A stretch of DNA of 5,761 bases from Actinomycetota bacterium (GTDB lineage: Bacteria > Actinomycetota > AC-67). How positions within the stretch are numbered: the first letter of the stretch is position 1; every line of letters begins with the position of its first letter. The position numbers and the translations under genes are program-made. Shown here one piece after another: positions 5,513-5,761 of this stretch. The notes under the pieces are model-generated. The model made no database searches. It saw nothing but the letters and a program-made list of their open reading frames with translations, and had not been told where the DNA came from. The DNA is taken from assembly GCA_005883175.1 (NCBI GenBank), contig VAYV01000146.1:3416-9176 (forward strand), written 5' to 3'.

Positions 5513-5761
5513 TCAGAGGCCGGCCAGGCGACGGAGCGCACGCACGTCTTTCAGCACGTAGCGCTTCCCCGACCGCCCGACGATGCCGCGCTTCTGGAAG
5601 TCCGACAGCACCCGCGTGACGCTCTCTCGGCTGCCGCCGGCGAGGCTTGCCAGGTCGGCTTGCGTCACGACGGCTGGGAGCTGAGCGCCGTCCGGCGGAA
5701 GCTCCTCGAAGCTGGGGCTAACCAGCCCGAGCAGCCGTTTCGCAACGCGCCCCTTCAGATC
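5513..5761 (-). CDS. Crp/Fnr-family transcriptional regulator, C-terminal DNA-binding part (runs off the right edge)
   Basis: Eighty-two C-terminal residues of a Crp/Fnr-type regulator are visible. The segment opens with DLKGRVAKRLLGL, typical of the end of the dimerisation helix. A winged helix-turn-helix follows: VVTQADLASLAGGSRESVTRVL contains the TQxDLAxLxGxSRExVTRxL signature, with SRESVTR as the likely recognition helix. The wing is FQKRGIVGRSGKRYVLKD, and the end is VRALRRLAGL-TGA. The family is usually about 220-230 residues, so the N-terminal cyclic-nucleotide-type sensor domain lies outside the window and its ligand cannot be judged. The transporter gene begins 40 bp downstream on the same strand, which suggests co-transcription. 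Whether the regulator controls that gene is not shown by the sequence. Confidence 0.9.
   Translation of the reverse strand, partial: DLKGRVAKRLLGLVSPSFEELPPDGAQLPAVVTQADLASLAGGSRESVTRVLSDFQKRGIVGRSGKRYVLKDVRALRRLAGL

Overview
This is a 5.76 kb stretch of a GC-rich bacterial chromosome, densely packed with no gene-free stretch over about 75 bp. The helicase at the left edge resembles the long actinobacterial form of Lhr. Together with the strong G/C bias at third codon positions and some GTG starts, this points to an actinomycetote, probably an environmental lineage. That assignment is inference from protein flavour, not a database result.

Layout: (1) 1-1482, minus strand, is the N-terminal 494 codons of a large Lhr-type DEAD/DEAH-box helicase that runs off the left edge. 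(2) 1483-1557 is a short divergent intergenic region. A long imperfect inverted repeat (1456-1516) overlaps it and encloses the helicase start codon. (3) 1558-1734, plus, is a 58-residue cysteine-motif protein that I do not recognise. (4) 1777-2673, plus, is an EamA/DMT-family permease. (5) 2732-4222, plus, is a polytopic membrane protein of the DUF4153/DUF4173 type. A single in-frame amber codon at 3443-3445 cuts it into a 237-residue and a 255-residue half. (6) 4219-5472, minus, is an AI-2E/UPF0118-type membrane transporter with an extra N-terminal zinc ribbon. (7) 5513-5761, minus, is the C-terminal winged helix of a Crp/Fnr-family regulator that enters from the right edge.

The three plus-strand genes sit 42 and 58 bp apart and probably form one transcript. 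The regulator and the transporter are 40 bp apart on the minus strand and are also likely co-transcribed. The two transcripts meet head-on at 4219-4222, where the stop codons of both genes share one palindromic CTAG.

Most of the content is ordinary housekeeping and membrane-transport material. The items worth a second look are the in-frame amber codon in an otherwise well-preserved DUF4173-type gene, the inverted repeat around the lhr start, the small cysteine-motif protein, and the zinc-ribbon fusion on the AI-2E-type transporter. I see no CRISPR array, tRNA, rRNA, insertion sequence or phage gene, and no convincing new multi-gene system.
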